This document shows, one piece after another, positions 5,658-5,938 of a stretch of 5,938 nt of DNA. A program made the translations under genes and the position numbers. How positions within the stretch are numbered: the first letter of the stretch is position 1; every line of letters begins with the position of its first letter. The stretch covers positions 1 to 5,938 of the forward strand of contig DAOVZV010000086.1 of the NCBI GenBank assembly GCA_030634925.1. Reading direction: 5' to 3'. The DNA comes from Sulfurovum sp. (GTDB taxonomy: Bacteria > Campylobacterota > Campylobacteria > Campylobacterales > Sulfurovaceae). Below the pieces are notes generated by a model. It was not told where the DNA came from. It made no database searches and saw only the letters and a program-made list of their open reading frames with translations.

Positions 5658-5938
5658 TCTATTTATGGGTAAAAAATTATAAAAATATTAAAAGTCAAGG
5701 ATTTAATTTTTCGCCTAACTTTATTTGTGATTATAATAAAGATACAAATAAACTCACCATAAATAAAAACGATGACACTATAAAAAACTTTTTTGGTAAC
5801 AATATTAATGTGACTGCTATTGTGGGGAAGAATGGAAGTGGGAAGAGTAGTTTATTGGAATTTATATCATCAATATTACTTAGTGATGAAAAAGAGCATC
5901 AATATTTTTTGGTATGTTCTGAAAGTAATGATGATTTA
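5648..5938 (+). CDS. P-loop (AAA/ABC-type) ATPase, N-terminal part, cut by window end
   Basis: An open frame runs from GTG 5648 to the edge, giving 97 residues. It begins (M)ELVYLWVKNYKNIKSQGFNFSP, the N-terminal strand-loop pattern of AAA_15/RecF/OLD-like ATPases. At 53-68 comes INVTAIVGKNGSGKSS, a clear Walker A motif (G60, G63, G65, K66, S67), followed by LLEFISSIL. The GTG start is chosen because AAGAGAG lies just upstream, the start overlaps the preceding stop by 10 bases, and family proteins begin with this motif; no better ATG lies between it and the Walker A. Walker B and any fused nuclease or effector domain would lie beyond the edge. Related ATPases occur in Septu, Gabija, retron and other defence systems; defence is inferred from type and context only. 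It has no CTA leucine codons. Confidence 0.82.
   Translation, partial: MELVYLWVKNYKNIKSQGFNFSPNFICDYNKDTNKLTINKNDDTIKNFFGNNINVTAIVGKNGSGKSSLLEFISSILLSDEKEHQYFLVCSESNDDL

Overview
The window is AT-rich and almost fully coding. Arginine is mostly AGA, and ATA and CTA codons are common. Together with the gene content (a CvfB-like S1 protein, a periplasmic cytochrome c/thioredoxin fusion, exported ApbE and a cysteine-free Rrf2 regulator) this suggests a respiring Campylobacterota chromosome of the Sulfurimonas, Sulfurovum or Arcobacter kind. The assignment is inferred from composition and families, not from a database match.

Left part (1-2589). The tail of an unrecognised plus-strand gene runs into a minus-strand operon of three genes transcribed right to left: a CvfB-type RNA-binding protein, a signal-peptide-bearing cytochrome c/thioredoxin fusion, and an ApbE-type FMN transferase. 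Gaps are 9 and 1 bases, and the second gene's Shine-Dalgarno overlaps the first gene's stop. The last two products are exported and point to periplasmic redox-protein maturation; the first is cytoplasmic.

Middle (2590-4253). A divergent promoter region serves the operon and a plus-strand four-helix membrane protein. That gene converges on a minus-strand M20 zinc peptidase. Their stop codons interlock in TTAA at the centre of a small inverted repeat.

Intergenic region (4254-4498). This is the only sizeable non-coding stretch. It holds a perfect 21-base inverted repeat whose arms each read GTAG plus a hairpin, the architecture of a REP pair (BIME). It also holds a 14-bp palindrome with a direct-repeat half, abutting a good sigma70-type promoter.

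Right part (4499-5938). The promoter drives a DUF4395-like membrane protein translationally coupled by ATGA to an Rrf2 regulator with no cysteines, so probably not an Fe-S sensor; the palindrome is a plausible autoregulatory operator. After position 5360 codon usage changes (no CTA leucines). A small acidic protein with its own strong ribosome binding site overlaps a GTG-started P-loop ATPase cut by the window edge. This pair looks like the start of an acquired accessory module, possibly defence or toxin-antitoxin related; that role is inferred.
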